Shown one piece after another: positions 45,340 through 54,196 of a stretch of 64,000 bases of DNA. Source of the DNA: an uncultured Tateyamaria sp. (GTDB lineage Bacteria > Pseudomonadota > Alphaproteobacteria > Rhodobacterales > Rhodobacteraceae); contig NZ_CANNDO010000003.1 in NCBI RefSeq assembly GCF_947503385.1, forward strand, positions 124,001-188,000, written 5' to 3'. The position numbers were made by a program, and so were the translations under genes. Every line of letters begins with the position of its first letter. Positions within the stretch are counted from its first letter, which is position 1. Below the pieces are notes generated by a model. That model saw only the letters and a program-made list of their open reading frames with translations. It had not been told where the DNA came from and ran no database searches.

Positions 45340-46269
45340 ATGCCCACAGATATCTTTGCCCTGCCCGGCCAGTTCTACCGCGGCAATCTGCATACCCATT
45401 CCACCCGGTCCGACGGGGCATTGCCCCCGGACGAGGTCTGCCGCCGTTACCGCGCCGAAGGCTATGATTTCATTGCGCTGACCGACCACTTTGTCGGCCC
45501 CTTTGACTATCCAATCGTGGACACGACGCCTTACCGCTCGGACGACTTCACCACGATCCTTGGGGCCGAACTGCACTCGGGTGCGATGGAAAACGGCGAG
45601 CTGTGGCATATCCTCGCTGTAGGGCTGCCACCTGATTTCGCACCTTCGAACGCGCCAAGTTTCCGGCCTATTCCAGATCAGGAAACCGGGGCCCAAATCG
45701 CCCGGCGTGCCCGCGACGCGGGTGCCTTTGTCGCCGTGGCGCATCCGGAATGGTCCGGCCTGACCACCGCAGATGCCCGCAGCATCGACGCCGCCCATGC
45801 TGTCGAAATCTACAACCACGGCTGTGCCGTCGACTGCGACCGGCCTCACGGGTTCTACACCCTCGATCAATTGCTGAGCGAAGGACGACAGCTGACGCTT
45901 TGTGCCACGGACGACGCGCATTTCAGCACACCTGACGCCTTTGGCGGCTGGGTCATGGTCAAGGCCGACAGCCTCGATCCCGACGCCTTGCTTGTCGCGC
46001 TGAAAGCGGGTCACTTTTATGCCTCAACAGGCCCCGAATTCCACGGCGTCCACTGGACCAAAGACACTGTCACCATCGAATGTTCCGCCGCCATCTCGGT
46101 TATCGTTCAGGGCCAAGGCACCGCGTCCGCTTGTGTCCGGGGCGATGCGCTCACCCATGCCACATTGCCGCTGGACCGGTTCGCAGGCAGCCCGTGGCTG
46201 CGCGCCACCATCATAGACGCTGCGGGCAAGCGTGCATGGACCAATCCGGTGTTCGACCGGCCCATGTGA
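45340..46269 (+). CDS. PHP-domain metal-dependent hydrolase
   Basis: A 309-residue protein with the PHP fold, which usually cleaves phosphoesters with two or three metals. RGNLHTHSTRSDGALPPDEV carries the HxH motif, DFIALTDHFVGPF the next ligand pair, and AVAHPEWSG and TDDAHFST further His/Asp ligands. The C-terminal 90 residues form a separate beta-rich piece. ATG at 45340 is favoured (MPTDIFALPGQFYRGNLH); an ATG at 45301 is possible. Substrate unknown. Confidence 0.83.
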   Translation: MPTDIFALPGQFYRGNLHTHSTRSDGALPPDEVCRRYRAEGYDFIALTDHFVGPFDYPIVDTTPYRSDDFTTILGAELHSGAMENGELWHILAVGLPPDFAPSNAPSFRPIPDQETGAQIARRARDAGAFVAVAHPEWSGLTTADARSIDAAHAVEIYNHGCAVDCDRPHGFYTLDQLLSEGRQLTLCATDDAHFSTPDAFGGWVMVKADSLDPDALLVALKAGHFYASTGPEFHGVHWTKDTVTIECSAAISVIVQGQGTASACVRGDALTHATLPLDRFAGSPWLRATIIDAAGKRAWTNPVFDRPM

Positions 46270-46307
46270 CGCTTGACCATCGCGCGCCCAGACGCCACGC
46301 TGATCTC

Positions 46308-46859
46308 ATGCGCTTCACCATTCTCCTCTGCCTGCTTGCAGGCCCCGCATGGGCCGACGCCTGTCACGACTGGTGGTTCACCCGCAACCTCGTGATCGAC
46401 CGGGCTGGCTACTGCTTTGGCTCTGTGCTGGGGCAGGCACAATTCGACAACACAGGCTGCATCGGCAAAACCGTGTCGCTGGACCCCGCCAGCACCGCCG
46501 CGGTGAACCAGATCCGCGGTCTTGAGGCCGATTATCAGTGCCGCGTCGACACCAGCCAGCCTGTGCTGAACCTGCCCGACCGCGACCTGCGCCTGCAACT
46601 TTTGGCGCTGCCCATCGCGGACGGATTGGAAAGCGCCTGTATCGGGTACCGCGCCACGCCGTTGGCCCTGCGCGCAGCCCCCTCCGCCAATGCGCCTGTA
46701 ATTGGCCAGATCACACCGGGTGACACCATCAGCTATGCCCACCTGCCCGCAAATGGCTGGAGCTACGTGACCACCTACACCGACACCCGTGCGTTCCGTA
46801 GCGGTGGCTGGTTCGCGGATGTCGTGGCCGAGGGCGATTGTGATCTGTGGGCCGGATAG
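46308..46859 (+). CDS. Exported DUF4453/SH3-like protein
   Basis: A 183-residue protein with signal peptide (MRFTILLCLLAGPAWA). The N-terminal part, CHDWWFTRNLVIDRAGYCFG with a later TGC, resembles DUF4453/YARHG-type modules; the C-terminal half is SH3-like (LRAAPSANAPVIGQITPGDT, NGWSYVTTYTDTRAFRSGGW). Six or more cysteines suggest disulphides. Role unknown; wall or envelope binding is plausible. It lies 38 bases after the PHP gene and may share its transcript. Confidence 0.72.
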   Translation: MRFTILLCLLAGPAWADACHDWWFTRNLVIDRAGYCFGSVLGQAQFDNTGCIGKTVSLDPASTAAVNQIRGLEADYQCRVDTSQPVLNLPDRDLRLQLLALPIADGLESACIGYRATPLALRAAPSANAPVIGQITPGDTISYAHLPANGWSYVTTYTDTRAFRSGGWFADVVAEGDCDLWAG

Positions 46860-46861
46860 GC

Positions 46862-47527
46862 TCAGAGGTGCATATCGAACTGCTGCCAGACGGGCAGCAA
46901 TGCCTCTACCCTCGACAGCGACGCCTTCAGCACACCCGCTGTGCGCCAATCGTCCGCCATCGGCGCTGACACCGCCAGCGCCTTGCGCCTGAGCAAATCC
47001 GCATGGGCGTGATCGGGATCATAGGGTTTGGGGACCTTCTTTAGCGGCTCCGACCCCCAATCGCTGATCTGTGCGCCAACGGATTGCGCGGCACCATCCA
47101 GTGCCTCCTGCACGCCATCACCCCAGTTGTCGACAAAGGCACGGTAGCGCGTCAGTGTTTCGCCCTTTAGTCCCATGATCCCCATGCCAACGATGAAATA
47201 GGACGGTGCAAGCCCCCAGAACCATGACGGTGCCAGCGCATCCTGATCAGCGGGCGACCACATCAAATGTAGATGTGTGTTCAGCGGTGTCTTGTCCTTA
47301 GAAAACCGCACATCGCGGTAGATGCGGAACAGTTTTGGTCTGTGCGCCTTGCCGGTCAGTCGGGCGATATCCTCGGCCATCAGATCGGCAAAGAACCCCG
47401 CAGGACCGGCTATCGCCTCTTTGTAATGGGCTTTGCGCGGCTCAAACCAAGCCTTGGAATTGTTCTGCTCCAGCTCAGTGAAAAAGCGCACAGCATCGTC
47501 TACCATCGTCTCGAACCCGTCCGCCAT
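46862..47527 (-). CDS. DUF2461 family protein
   Basis: A 221-residue cytoplasmic protein of unknown function. FFTELEQNNSKAWFEPRKAH near the start and FRIYRDVRFSKDKTPLNTHL are the defining segments of the family (TIGR02453). Its end lies 2 bases from the end of the converging DUF4453-like gene, with no room for a terminator. Confidence 0.9.
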   Translation of the reverse strand: MADGFETMVDDAVRFFTELEQNNSKAWFEPRKAHYKEAIAGPAGFFADLMAEDIARLTGKAHRPKLFRIYRDVRFSKDKTPLNTHLHLMWSPADQDALAPSWFWGLAPSYFIVGMGIMGLKGETLTRYRAFVDNWGDGVQEALDGAAQSVGAQISDWGSEPLKKVPKPYDPDHAHADLLRRKALAVSAPMADDWRTAGVLKASLSRVEALLPVWQQFDMHL

Positions 47528-47750
47528 CTCATGCCCTCCGTGCGGTGCGTGTCACCCTACCCTATCGCTGCGCCAGCCTCCGTCCACCGATAACACTGTG
47601 GTCGCAAATATACCCCTCGCCCTTGTTTGCGGGTGGCTATGCACAGACATGCGTCTGCAGAACCGGGCTTTGGCGGGCCACACGACCGTTTCGCGACACG
47701 CTATACGTTAACCGTTGCGCGTACCGTGCCCCCATGCCACCAATTCGGAC

Positions 47751-48677
47751 ATGATCACGTCTCTTAACGGCACCCCGCTATCGCCTCTCACCTTCGGCAC
47801 GATGCAATTCGGTGGCAGCGCCGATGCGTCGCAAAGTGCGGCGATGTTCGACGCTGCCCGCACCGCAGGGATCACGCATTTCGACACCGCCCATGTCTAT
47901 ACAGGCGGGGCCTCCGAAACGTTGTTGGGCCAATGCGCCAAGGCCGACCGCGACAGCCTGATCATCGCAACCAAGGCGGCGTATGAGGGAGGCTCAAGCC
48001 GCCGCAATATCCTCGACGGGTTCGACATCTCGCAGCGTCGGCTGGACATGGATGTCGTCGACATCCTCTACCTGCACCGTTTTGATGATGACACGCCGTT
48101 GCAGGAAACCTTTGACGCGTTGGCCACGCTGAAACATGCCGGTCGCATCCGGCACATCGGCGTGTCCAACTTTGCCGCTTGGCAAATCGTCAAGGCGCAG
48201 GGCGTGGCCGCCGGGTTCGATATACGCATCGACATCGCGCAACCGATGCACAGTCTTATCAAACGGCAGGCCGAGGTCGAAATTTTCCCAGCCTGTGTGG
48301 ACCAAGGCATTGAACTTGCGACCTATTCCCCGCTGGGCGGTGGTTTGCTGACCGGGAAATACGCCTCCGGCGGCACTGGCCGCCTGACCGAGGATCACCG
48401 CTATGCCGCCCGCTACAACGTGGCATGGATGCGCGAGGCGGCCGTCGGGCTCACCGCACTCGCCAACGAGATGGGCGTACACCCCGCCAGCCTCGCCGTG
48501 GCGTGGGCCATGGCCCATCCCGCGCGCCCGCGCCCCATCGTGTCGGCCCGGTCGACGGCACAGCTCGCCCCGTCGCTGGCGGCCCGCGACATCGAGATGA
48601 CGGCAGAACTGTATGACAGGATGACAGCGCTCAGCGTGACGCCGCCGCCAGCAACCGACAGGATCGAAGAGGCATGA
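47751..48677 (+). CDS. Aldo/keto reductase
   Basis: A 308-residue NADPH-dependent reductase. The catalytic tetrad is visible as Asp and Tyr in THFDTAHVYTGGASE, Lys in IIATKAAYEG and His in ILYLHRFDDDTPL; the cofactor-binding end is RPIVSARSTAQLAPS. ATG at 47751 follows the 223-base divergent spacer with the DUF2461 gene. Its stop overlaps the ATG of the oxidoreductase gene, so it heads a three-gene coupled operon. Confidence 0.9.
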   Translation: MITSLNGTPLSPLTFGTMQFGGSADASQSAAMFDAARTAGITHFDTAHVYTGGASETLLGQCAKADRDSLIIATKAAYEGGSSRRNILDGFDISQRRLDMDVVDILYLHRFDDDTPLQETFDALATLKHAGRIRHIGVSNFAAWQIVKAQGVAAGFDIRIDIAQPMHSLIKRQAEVEIFPACVDQGIELATYSPLGGGLLTGKYASGGTGRLTEDHRYAARYNVAWMREAAVGLTALANEMGVHPASLAVAWAMAHPARPRPIVSARSTAQLAPSLAARDIEMTAELYDRMTALSVTPPPATDRIEEA

Positions 48678-49747
48678 GCGATTTTGTTGTCATTGGCGGT
48701 GGCATTGCAGGCCTGTCCGCCGCCGCTCGGCTGGCCCCACACGGCCATGTCACCGTGCTGGAGGCTGAGGATGCGCTGGGATATCACGCCTCGGGCCGCT
48801 CTGCCGCGCTGTTCGAACAGAACTATGGCCTGCCGCCCGTGCGCGCCCTGAACCGCGCCAGCGCCGCCTTTCATCAGCCCTATCTCAGTCCCCGCGGACT
48901 GTTGCTGGTGGCACGACAGGGCGAAGATGCCGCGTTCGAGGCTGACATGGACGACATGCGCCTAACCGAGATCGACATGGAAAGAGCCCGCAGTCTGGTT
49001 CCCATCCTGAACGACACCGTGACGCGCGCGGCATATCACGCAGATGCGCAAGACATCGATACCGACCGCATGTTGCAGGATTTTGCCCGAACCGTGCGCC
49101 AGCATGGCGGCCAAGTGATCACCGGGGCGCGCGTCACCGCGATACGTCCGGGCTGGCACGTGGACAGCAAGGCCGGTGCGTATAAAGCAAAACGGATCGT
49201 AAACGCGGCAGGTGCATGGGCAGATGTAGTTGCCACGATGGCCGGTGTGCAACCCATTGGGATCAAACCCTTTCGCCGTTCCATGGCGCGCCTGCCCGCG
49301 CCGGGCGGTCACGATGTGACAAGCTGGCCAATGATCTTCGGCGTAAGCGAAAGCTGGTACGCGAAACCCGATGCCGGGGCGCTGCTGGTCTCTCCCGCGG
49401 ACGAAGATCCGGTGGAGCCGCACGACGCATGGGCGGATGATATGGTGCTTGCGCACGGGCTTGATCGGTACGCCAGCGCCGTGACGGAGCCGGTCACGCG
49501 GCTCGACACATCATGGGCCGGGTTGCGCAGCTTTGCCCCTGACCGGGCGCTGGTCCTTGGCCCCGATCCGCAGCAACCTGATTTCATCTGGTGCGCGGGC
49601 CAAGGCGGCTATGGTTTCCAATCCGCACCGGCGGCCAGCCAGTTGCTGGCCGATCTGACGATGGGCCATGCGCCTGCGCTTGATCCCGAGACCGTGCGCG
49701 CCCTGTCTGCCACACGTTTTGCCACACAGTCGGAGCCTGTGATATGA
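48674..49747 (+). CDS. FAD-dependent amino acid oxidase/dehydrogenase (DAO family)
   Basis: A 357-residue flavoprotein of the DAO group. The dinucleotide site is FVVIGGGIAGLSAAARLAPH; later segments ALGYHASGRSAALFEQNYG and WCAGQGGYGFQSAPAASQLL are typical of GlyOx/D-amino acid dehydrogenases and of L-2-hydroxyglutarate-type oxidases. The ligand is not known; an amino acid, possibly a D-amino acid, is likely. Both ends overlap their neighbours by four bases. Confidence 0.85.
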   Translation: MSDFVVIGGGIAGLSAAARLAPHGHVTVLEAEDALGYHASGRSAALFEQNYGLPPVRALNRASAAFHQPYLSPRGLLLVARQGEDAAFEADMDDMRLTEIDMERARSLVPILNDTVTRAAYHADAQDIDTDRMLQDFARTVRQHGGQVITGARVTAIRPGWHVDSKAGAYKAKRIVNAAGAWADVVATMAGVQPIGIKPFRRSMARLPAPGGHDVTSWPMIFGVSESWYAKPDAGALLVSPADEDPVEPHDAWADDMVLAHGLDRYASAVTEPVTRLDTSWAGLRSFAPDRALVLGPDPQQPDFIWCAGQGGYGFQSAPAASQLLADLTMGHAPALDPETVRALSATRFATQSEPVI

Positions 49748-50517
49748 TGCGCCGTGCCGCCGCCCTGATGCTCGTGTTTCTTGCCGCGTGCGGCACCCCG
49801 CGCCCCGCCCCCCAAGTGCCGATTGGTCCCATGGTGATCGGCGACAGTGCACCGGTCCGCTTTGCCGGACGCCAGCCCACCAGCTTTGCGGTACGCGGCA
49901 TGGATGCGGCCCGGTTTCAACAATATGTCGACTGGCCGCGCGCCAGGGCCGTGGGTATCGAGTTTGTCTTCCTCAAGGCGACCGAAGGTGGCGACCTGCT
50001 GGACCCGAAATTCCGCGATCACTGGCGCGATGCCGCCCGCGCAGGCATCGCGCGCGGTGCCTACCATTTCTATTATTTCTGCACCGCGCCAGAGGTGCAG
50101 GCCCGCTGGTTCATACGCAATGTCCCCCGCACCCGGGGCAGCCTGCCTCCCGTGCTCGATATGGAATGGAACCCGTTTTCCCCGACCTGCCAGCGCCGCC
50201 CGGACGGCGCGACGGTCCGCGCTGAAATGAAACGGTGGCTTGACATTGTGACCGTGCATTACGGCCAACGTCCCGTCATCTACACCACGCCGGGCTTTTA
50301 CAAGGATGCCGGACTAAACCGTTTGAACGGCTATGAATTCTGGTTGCGTACAACGGCCAAAACTCCCGCACAGGCCTATCCCGGCCAGCCTTGGCGCTTT
50401 TGGCAATATACCGCGACCGGCACCCTGCCCGGCACACCGGGTGCGATCGACATCAATGCTTTCAACGGCTCCGCGACCGACTGGGCAAACTGGAAGGCCG
50501 AACGCACCATTCGCTGA
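49744..50517 (+). CDS. GH25 lysozyme-like lipoprotein
   Basis: A 257-residue lipoprotein (lipobox FLAACG, Cys16) with a GH25 muramidase domain: AVRGMDAARFQQYVDWPRAR, IEFVFLKATEGGDLLDPKF, RGAYHFYYFC, the catalytic acidic pair in PVLDMEWNPF, and WRFWQYTATG. GH25 enzymes cut the glycan strands of peptidoglycan. It is coupled to the DAO gene by ATGA overlap. The pairing with an amino acid oxidase may reflect use of released D-amino acids (inference). Confidence 0.87.
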   Translation: MMRRAAALMLVFLAACGTPRPAPQVPIGPMVIGDSAPVRFAGRQPTSFAVRGMDAARFQQYVDWPRARAVGIEFVFLKATEGGDLLDPKFRDHWRDAARAGIARGAYHFYYFCTAPEVQARWFIRNVPRTRGSLPPVLDMEWNPFSPTCQRRPDGATVRAEMKRWLDIVTVHYGQRPVIYTTPGFYKDAGLNRLNGYEFWLRTTAKTPAQAYPGQPWRFWQYTATGTLPGTPGAIDINAFNGSATDWANWKAERTIR

Positions 50518-50522
50518 TCCCG

Positions 50523-50564
50523 CCCCGTCTCTGTCCCCGAAAAATCCTCCCCGAAGGGCCGGGG
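50523..50564 (-). repeat. Family-1 dispersed repeat, copy E
   Basis: On the minus strand it reads CCCCGGCCCTTCGGGGAGGA then TTTTTCGGGGACAGAGACGG GG, the clearest full-length copy. It occupies the whole 60-base gap between two converging genes and could end both transcripts through the CCCTTCGGGG hairpin. Confidence 0.85.
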
Positions 50565-50577
50565 TGCCGCCCGCGCT

Positions 50578-51105
50578 TCATCGCCATTTTATGGAACACC
50601 CCATGGACGCCACCTGCGCCTGCGGGCCGCGACCGGTCGCCGCCACCTGCCGCATCCCCTCAAGCAGGTCCCGCGTGCCGTCTGGTCCCGTCAACCGCCC
50701 GCGATATTGCAGCCCACCCGAGGCGTTAAAACCAAAGAAATCCGGCGTGCACACCGCGCCATAGGCCTGCGCCACCGCCTGATCCGCGTCCACCAGATAG
50801 GGGAAGTTGAACCCATGCGCGGCGGCAAATCGCACCATCTCCTCCGGTCGGTCTGCGGGGTAGGCGTCAAAGTCGTTGGACATCACAGCCAGAACGCCGA
50901 TCCCCTCATTCATCAACGCGGCAGCATCCGCCGCCAGTTGATCTGCGATCCGCATCACATACGGACAATGGTTGCAGATAAAGGCCACCAGCAACCCTGC
51001 GCCACCCAGATGATCCTGCATCCGGTGCTGCCTGCCATGAGCATCCGGCAGGGTAAAATCCGGCCCCTGCCAGCCAAAGTCGCAAACGGGGGTGTCCAGC
51101 AACAT
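50578..51105 (-). CDS. Thioredoxin-fold AhpC/TSA-type protein
   Basis: A 175-residue protein of the thioredoxin superfamily. GPDFTLPDAHGRQHRMQDHL is the usual AhpC/TSA beginning and LLVAFICNHCPYVMRIADQL holds the active-site region, with one Cys after NH and one before it (C-NHC). IGVLAVMSNDFDAYPADRPEEM and FGFNASGGLQYRGRL complete the group. It may act as a peroxiredoxin- or thiol-transfer-like enzyme; redox partner unknown. ATG at 51105 has GGAG at correct distance, while an ATG two codons upstream is too close to it. Confidence 0.85.
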   Translation of the reverse strand: MLLDTPVCDFGWQGPDFTLPDAHGRQHRMQDHLGGAGLLVAFICNHCPYVMRIADQLAADAAALMNEGIGVLAVMSNDFDAYPADRPEEMVRFAAAHGFNFPYLVDADQAVAQAYGAVCTPDFFGFNASGGLQYRGRLTGPDGTRDLLEGMRQVAATGRGPQAQVASMGCSIKWR

Positions 51106-51188
51106 GCGCATTCTCCTTTGCCCCTGCTCTATCACACTTGCATCTGCCGCGCAGCCGCGCACAACTGGCGCGCAAACGGGAGGTGAAC

Positions 51189-52862
51189 ATGGCGCAAATC
51201 GGGGGACATCTGCTGGTTGATTGCCTGCGCGGATTGGGGGCCACCAAGGCCTTTGGCGTGCCGGGGGAAAGCTACCTTGCCGTGCTCGATGCGCTGCATG
51301 ACACCGGCGGCGCGCTTGATTTTGTGCTATGTCGGCAAGAGGGCGGCGCCGCCTTCATGGCCGCCGCATGGGGCAAGCTGACGGGTCAACCCGGCATCTG
51401 CCTTGTGACCCGCGGACCCGGGGCCACCAACGCATCTATCGGCGTACATACCGCGATGCAGGACAGCAGCCCGATGATCCTGTTCGTCGGTCAGGTCGCC
51501 ACATATATGAAGGGGCGCGAGGCGTTTCAGGAACTTGATTACAGGGCTGTTTTTGGCCCTATGGCAAAATGGGCCGTCGAAATAGACGACGCCGATCGCA
51601 TTCCCGAAATCATCGCACGCGCATGGGTCACCGCCACCACAGGGCGTCCCGGTCCCGTGGTTGTGGCCCTGCCCGAGGACATGCTGACCACCCTCACAGA
51701 TGCCGCCCCGTTGACCGGCACCGCATCACTGCACGGCCCCCACCCGGCCCCGGATGCCGTCCGGCAAGCCCACGAAATGCTCAGCGCGGCCAAACGCCCC
51801 CTGATCCTCTATGCGGGCAGCCATTGGACCGCTGCTGGCCGCGCCGCACTGCAAGGCTTTGCCGAAGCATCCGACATCCCCGTGGCCGCCGTGTTCCGCT
51901 ATCAGGACCAGTTCGACAACCATTCATCCGCCTTTGTGGGCGAGGCCGGTGTGGGCATGGTGCCTTGGGTCAAACGCATGATGGGTGAGGCCGATGTGAT
52001 CCTCGCACTTGGCGCGCGTTTCGGCGAAAATTCGACCGACGGCTACACCCTGTTGGACGTGCCGGTGCCCCATCAAAAGCTGATCCACGTCCACGGCTCA
52101 GACGCGGAACTGGGCAAGGTCTACCAGCCCGCCCTTGGCATCCACGCTGATCCCGGTGCCTTTGTCACGGCTGTTGCAGAAATGGGTCCTGTGCAGGGCC
52201 AATGGCACAATTGGCGCGCAAAAGGGCGCGCCGAATACGAGGCCGGGCTGCACGCACCATCGCAACCCTCGCCCGTCGATATGGCCGCCGTCATGGCGCA
52301 CTTGCAAGACGTCCTGCCCAATGACGCGATCCTGACAAACGGTGCAGGCAACTTTGCCATCTGGCCCAACAAGCATTTCTGCTTTGGACCCGGCCAGCGC
52401 CTGCTCGCGCCGCAATCCGGTGCCATGGGCTACGGGGTGCCTGCCGCCATTGCCGCCAAGGTGGCAGAGCCTTTGCGCACCGTGATATGCTTTGCCGGGG
52501 ACGGGGATTTTCAGATGACGGGCCAAGAGCTTGCGACAGCACGGCAGGCCGACGCCTGCCCCGTCATCCTGATCCTCAACAATGGCATCTACGGCACTAT
52601 CCGCGCCCATCAGGAACGCCACTACCCCACCCGCGTGTCTGGCACTGAAATGGTCAGCCCCGACTTTGCGGCGCTGGCCCGGTCTTATGGCTGTCACGGC
52701 GAGCGGGTGGAGCGGACCCAAGACTTTGCCCCCGCCTTTGCCCGCGCGCTGGCCTCGCCGACCGGAGCGGTGCTGGATCTGGTGATCTCTGCCGAAGCGC
52801 TCACGCCGCGCATGACGTTGAGCGCCATACGTGCGGCGGGTGAGGCCGAAAGAGACCGATAA
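51189..52862 (+). CDS. Thiamine-pyrophosphate enzyme, acetolactate-synthase-like
   Basis: A 557-residue TPP enzyme of the IlvB/oxalyl-CoA decarboxylase type. The N-terminal domain has GATKAFGVPGESYLAVLDAL and the catalytic Glu51 in VLCRQEGGAAFMAAAWGKL; the C-terminal TPP domain has FAGDGDFQMTGQELATARQA followed by ILNNGIYGTIRAHQERHYP, i.e. the GDG...NN motif. No IlvN partner lies near, and the GMGYGVPAAIAAK-type segment is shared by many families. Position before acyl-CoA genes suggests a catabolic decarboxylase or ligase. GGGAGGTG precedes the ATG. Confidence 0.85.
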   Translation: MAQIGGHLLVDCLRGLGATKAFGVPGESYLAVLDALHDTGGALDFVLCRQEGGAAFMAAAWGKLTGQPGICLVTRGPGATNASIGVHTAMQDSSPMILFVGQVATYMKGREAFQELDYRAVFGPMAKWAVEIDDADRIPEIIARAWVTATTGRPGPVVVALPEDMLTTLTDAAPLTGTASLHGPHPAPDAVRQAHEMLSAAKRPLILYAGSHWTAAGRAALQGFAEASDIPVAAVFRYQDQFDNHSSAFVGEAGVGMVPWVKRMMGEADVILALGARFGENSTDGYTLLDVPVPHQKLIHVHGSDAELGKVYQPALGIHADPGAFVTAVAEMGPVQGQWHNWRAKGRAEYEAGLHAPSQPSPVDMAAVMAHLQDVLPNDAILTNGAGNFAIWPNKHFCFGPGQRLLAPQSGAMGYGVPAAIAAKVAEPLRTVICFAGDGDFQMTGQELATARQADACPVILILNNGIYGTIRAHQERHYPTRVSGTEMVSPDFAALARSYGCHGERVERTQDFAPAFARALASPTGAVLDLVISAEALTPRMTLSAIRAAGEAERDR

Positions 52863-52903
52863 CGACACGCGATGCGTCGCAAACCGGGGCAGCAGCGGGC
52901 AAG

Positions 52904-52925
52904 CAAATGCGCTTTGCTGCATTTG
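52904..52925. promoter_or_regulatory. Inverted repeat before the acyl-CoA dehydrogenase gene
   Basis: CAAATGC-(GCTTTGCT)-GCATTTG, a perfect 7-bp inverted repeat 20 bases before the ATG in an 82-base spacer. It could be an operator or an mRNA hairpin; which one cannot be decided here. Confidence 0.35.
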
Positions 52926-52944
52926 AAGGACAGGGGAAGACCAC

Positions 52945-54105
52945 ATGCAGTTCGGACTGAGCCAAGAACAGGAGATGATCGTCTCCACTGTGCGCAGCTT
53001 TGTCGAGAACGAGATTTATCCGTATGAGGCGGAGGTCGAGCGCACCGGTCAAGTCCCCCATGAGCTTGGCCAAGAGATCAAGCGTAAGGTCATCGACATG
53101 GGCTTTTACGCCTGCAACTTCCCCGAAGACGTGGGGGGGGCCGGGCTGAGCCATTTGGATTTCACGCTGGTCGAACGCGAGTTGGGGCGTGGGTCCATGG
53201 CGCTGACACATTTCTTTGGCCGCCCGCAGAACATCCTGATGGCCTGCAATGCCGATCAACGCGAACGCTACCTGTTGCCTGCCGTGCGCGGCGAACGGAT
53301 GGATGCGCTGGCCATGACCGAACCGGATGCCGGATCGGATGTCCGCGGCATGAAATGCACGGCGGTGCGGGATGGGGGCGATTGGGTGGTCAACGGCTCC
53401 AAGCACTTTATCTCGGGGGCGGAACACGCTGATTTCTTTATCGTTTTCATCGCAACGGGCGTAGACGACACCCCCAAAGGTCCCAAGAAACGCATCACGA
53501 CCTTTCTCGTGGATCGAGGCACGCCGGGGTTTGAGGTGCGCGATGGTTACGCGTCGGTGAGCCACCGGGGTTACAAGAATTGCATCCTCGATTTCTCTGA
53601 CTGCCGCCTGTCGGACGCGCAGGTGCTGGGCGAGGTGGATGGCGGGTTTGCGGTAATGAACGAATGGCTATACGCGACGCGCCTGACGGTGGCCGCGTTT
53701 TCCGTGGGGCGCGCGCGACGCTGTTTCGATTATGCACTGAACTATGCGGCTGAGCGCAAACAGTTCGGCCAGCCGATTGGCAAATTTCAGGGCGTGGGCT
53801 TTCAAATTGCAGATATGGTGACAGAGATCGACGCCGCCGATTGGCTGACCCTTGCCGCTGCATGGCGGCTCGACGCGGGGGGCCCGTCCAACCGGGAAAT
53901 CGCGTCTGCCAAGCTCTATGCCTCGGAAATGCTGGCGCGGGTGACGGATGCGACCTTGCAGATTTACGGCGGCATGGGACTGATGGACGATTTTCCCATC
54001 GAGCGGTTCTGGCGCGATGCACGGGTGGAACGCATCTGGGACGGCACATCCGAAATCCAGCGGCACATCATCAGCCGCGACCTGCTGCGACCGTTGGGGG
54101 CCTGA
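52945..54105 (+). CDS. Acyl-CoA dehydrogenase
   Basis: A 386-residue flavoenzyme. Typical segments: MQFGLSQEQEMIVSTVRSFV, ALAMTEPDAGSDVRGMKCTA (FAD/substrate site), GDWVVNGSKHFISGAEHADF, FGQPIGKFQGVGFQIADM, LQIYGGMGLMDDFPIERFWR, and WDGTSEIQRHIISRDLLRP, where the Glu is in the usual catalytic place. Its substrate should be the thioester made by the CoA ligase downstream. Resemblance to crotonobetainyl-CoA reductase (CaiA) is general only. Confidence 0.93.
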   Translation: MQFGLSQEQEMIVSTVRSFVENEIYPYEAEVERTGQVPHELGQEIKRKVIDMGFYACNFPEDVGGAGLSHLDFTLVERELGRGSMALTHFFGRPQNILMACNADQRERYLLPAVRGERMDALAMTEPDAGSDVRGMKCTAVRDGGDWVVNGSKHFISGAEHADFFIVFIATGVDDTPKGPKKRITTFLVDRGTPGFEVRDGYASVSHRGYKNCILDFSDCRLSDAQVLGEVDGGFAVMNEWLYATRLTVAAFSVGRARRCFDYALNYAAERKQFGQPIGKFQGVGFQIADMVTEIDAADWLTLAAAWRLDAGGPSNREIASAKLYASEMLARVTDATLQIYGGMGLMDDFPIERFWRDARVERIWDGTSEIQRHIISRDLLRPLGA

Positions 54106-54140
54106 TTTGGTTTCGAATGAGCAAGGCTCATCCGACAGAC

Positions 54141-54195
54141 CTGGGGGGCCAGCCCCCCAGACCCCCCGGGATTTTTTGGGGACAGAGACAGGGAC
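54141..54195 (+). repeat. Family-1 dispersed repeat, copy F, in front of the CoA ligase
   Basis: CTGGGGGGCCAGCCCCCCAG is a perfect hairpin, followed by ACCCCCCGGGATTTTTTGGG and GACAGAGACAGGGAC. It ends just before the TTG start, so the GGGAC part takes the place of a ribosome-binding site. Its frame reads RDFLGTETG. Confidence 0.85.
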
Positions 54196-54196
54196 A

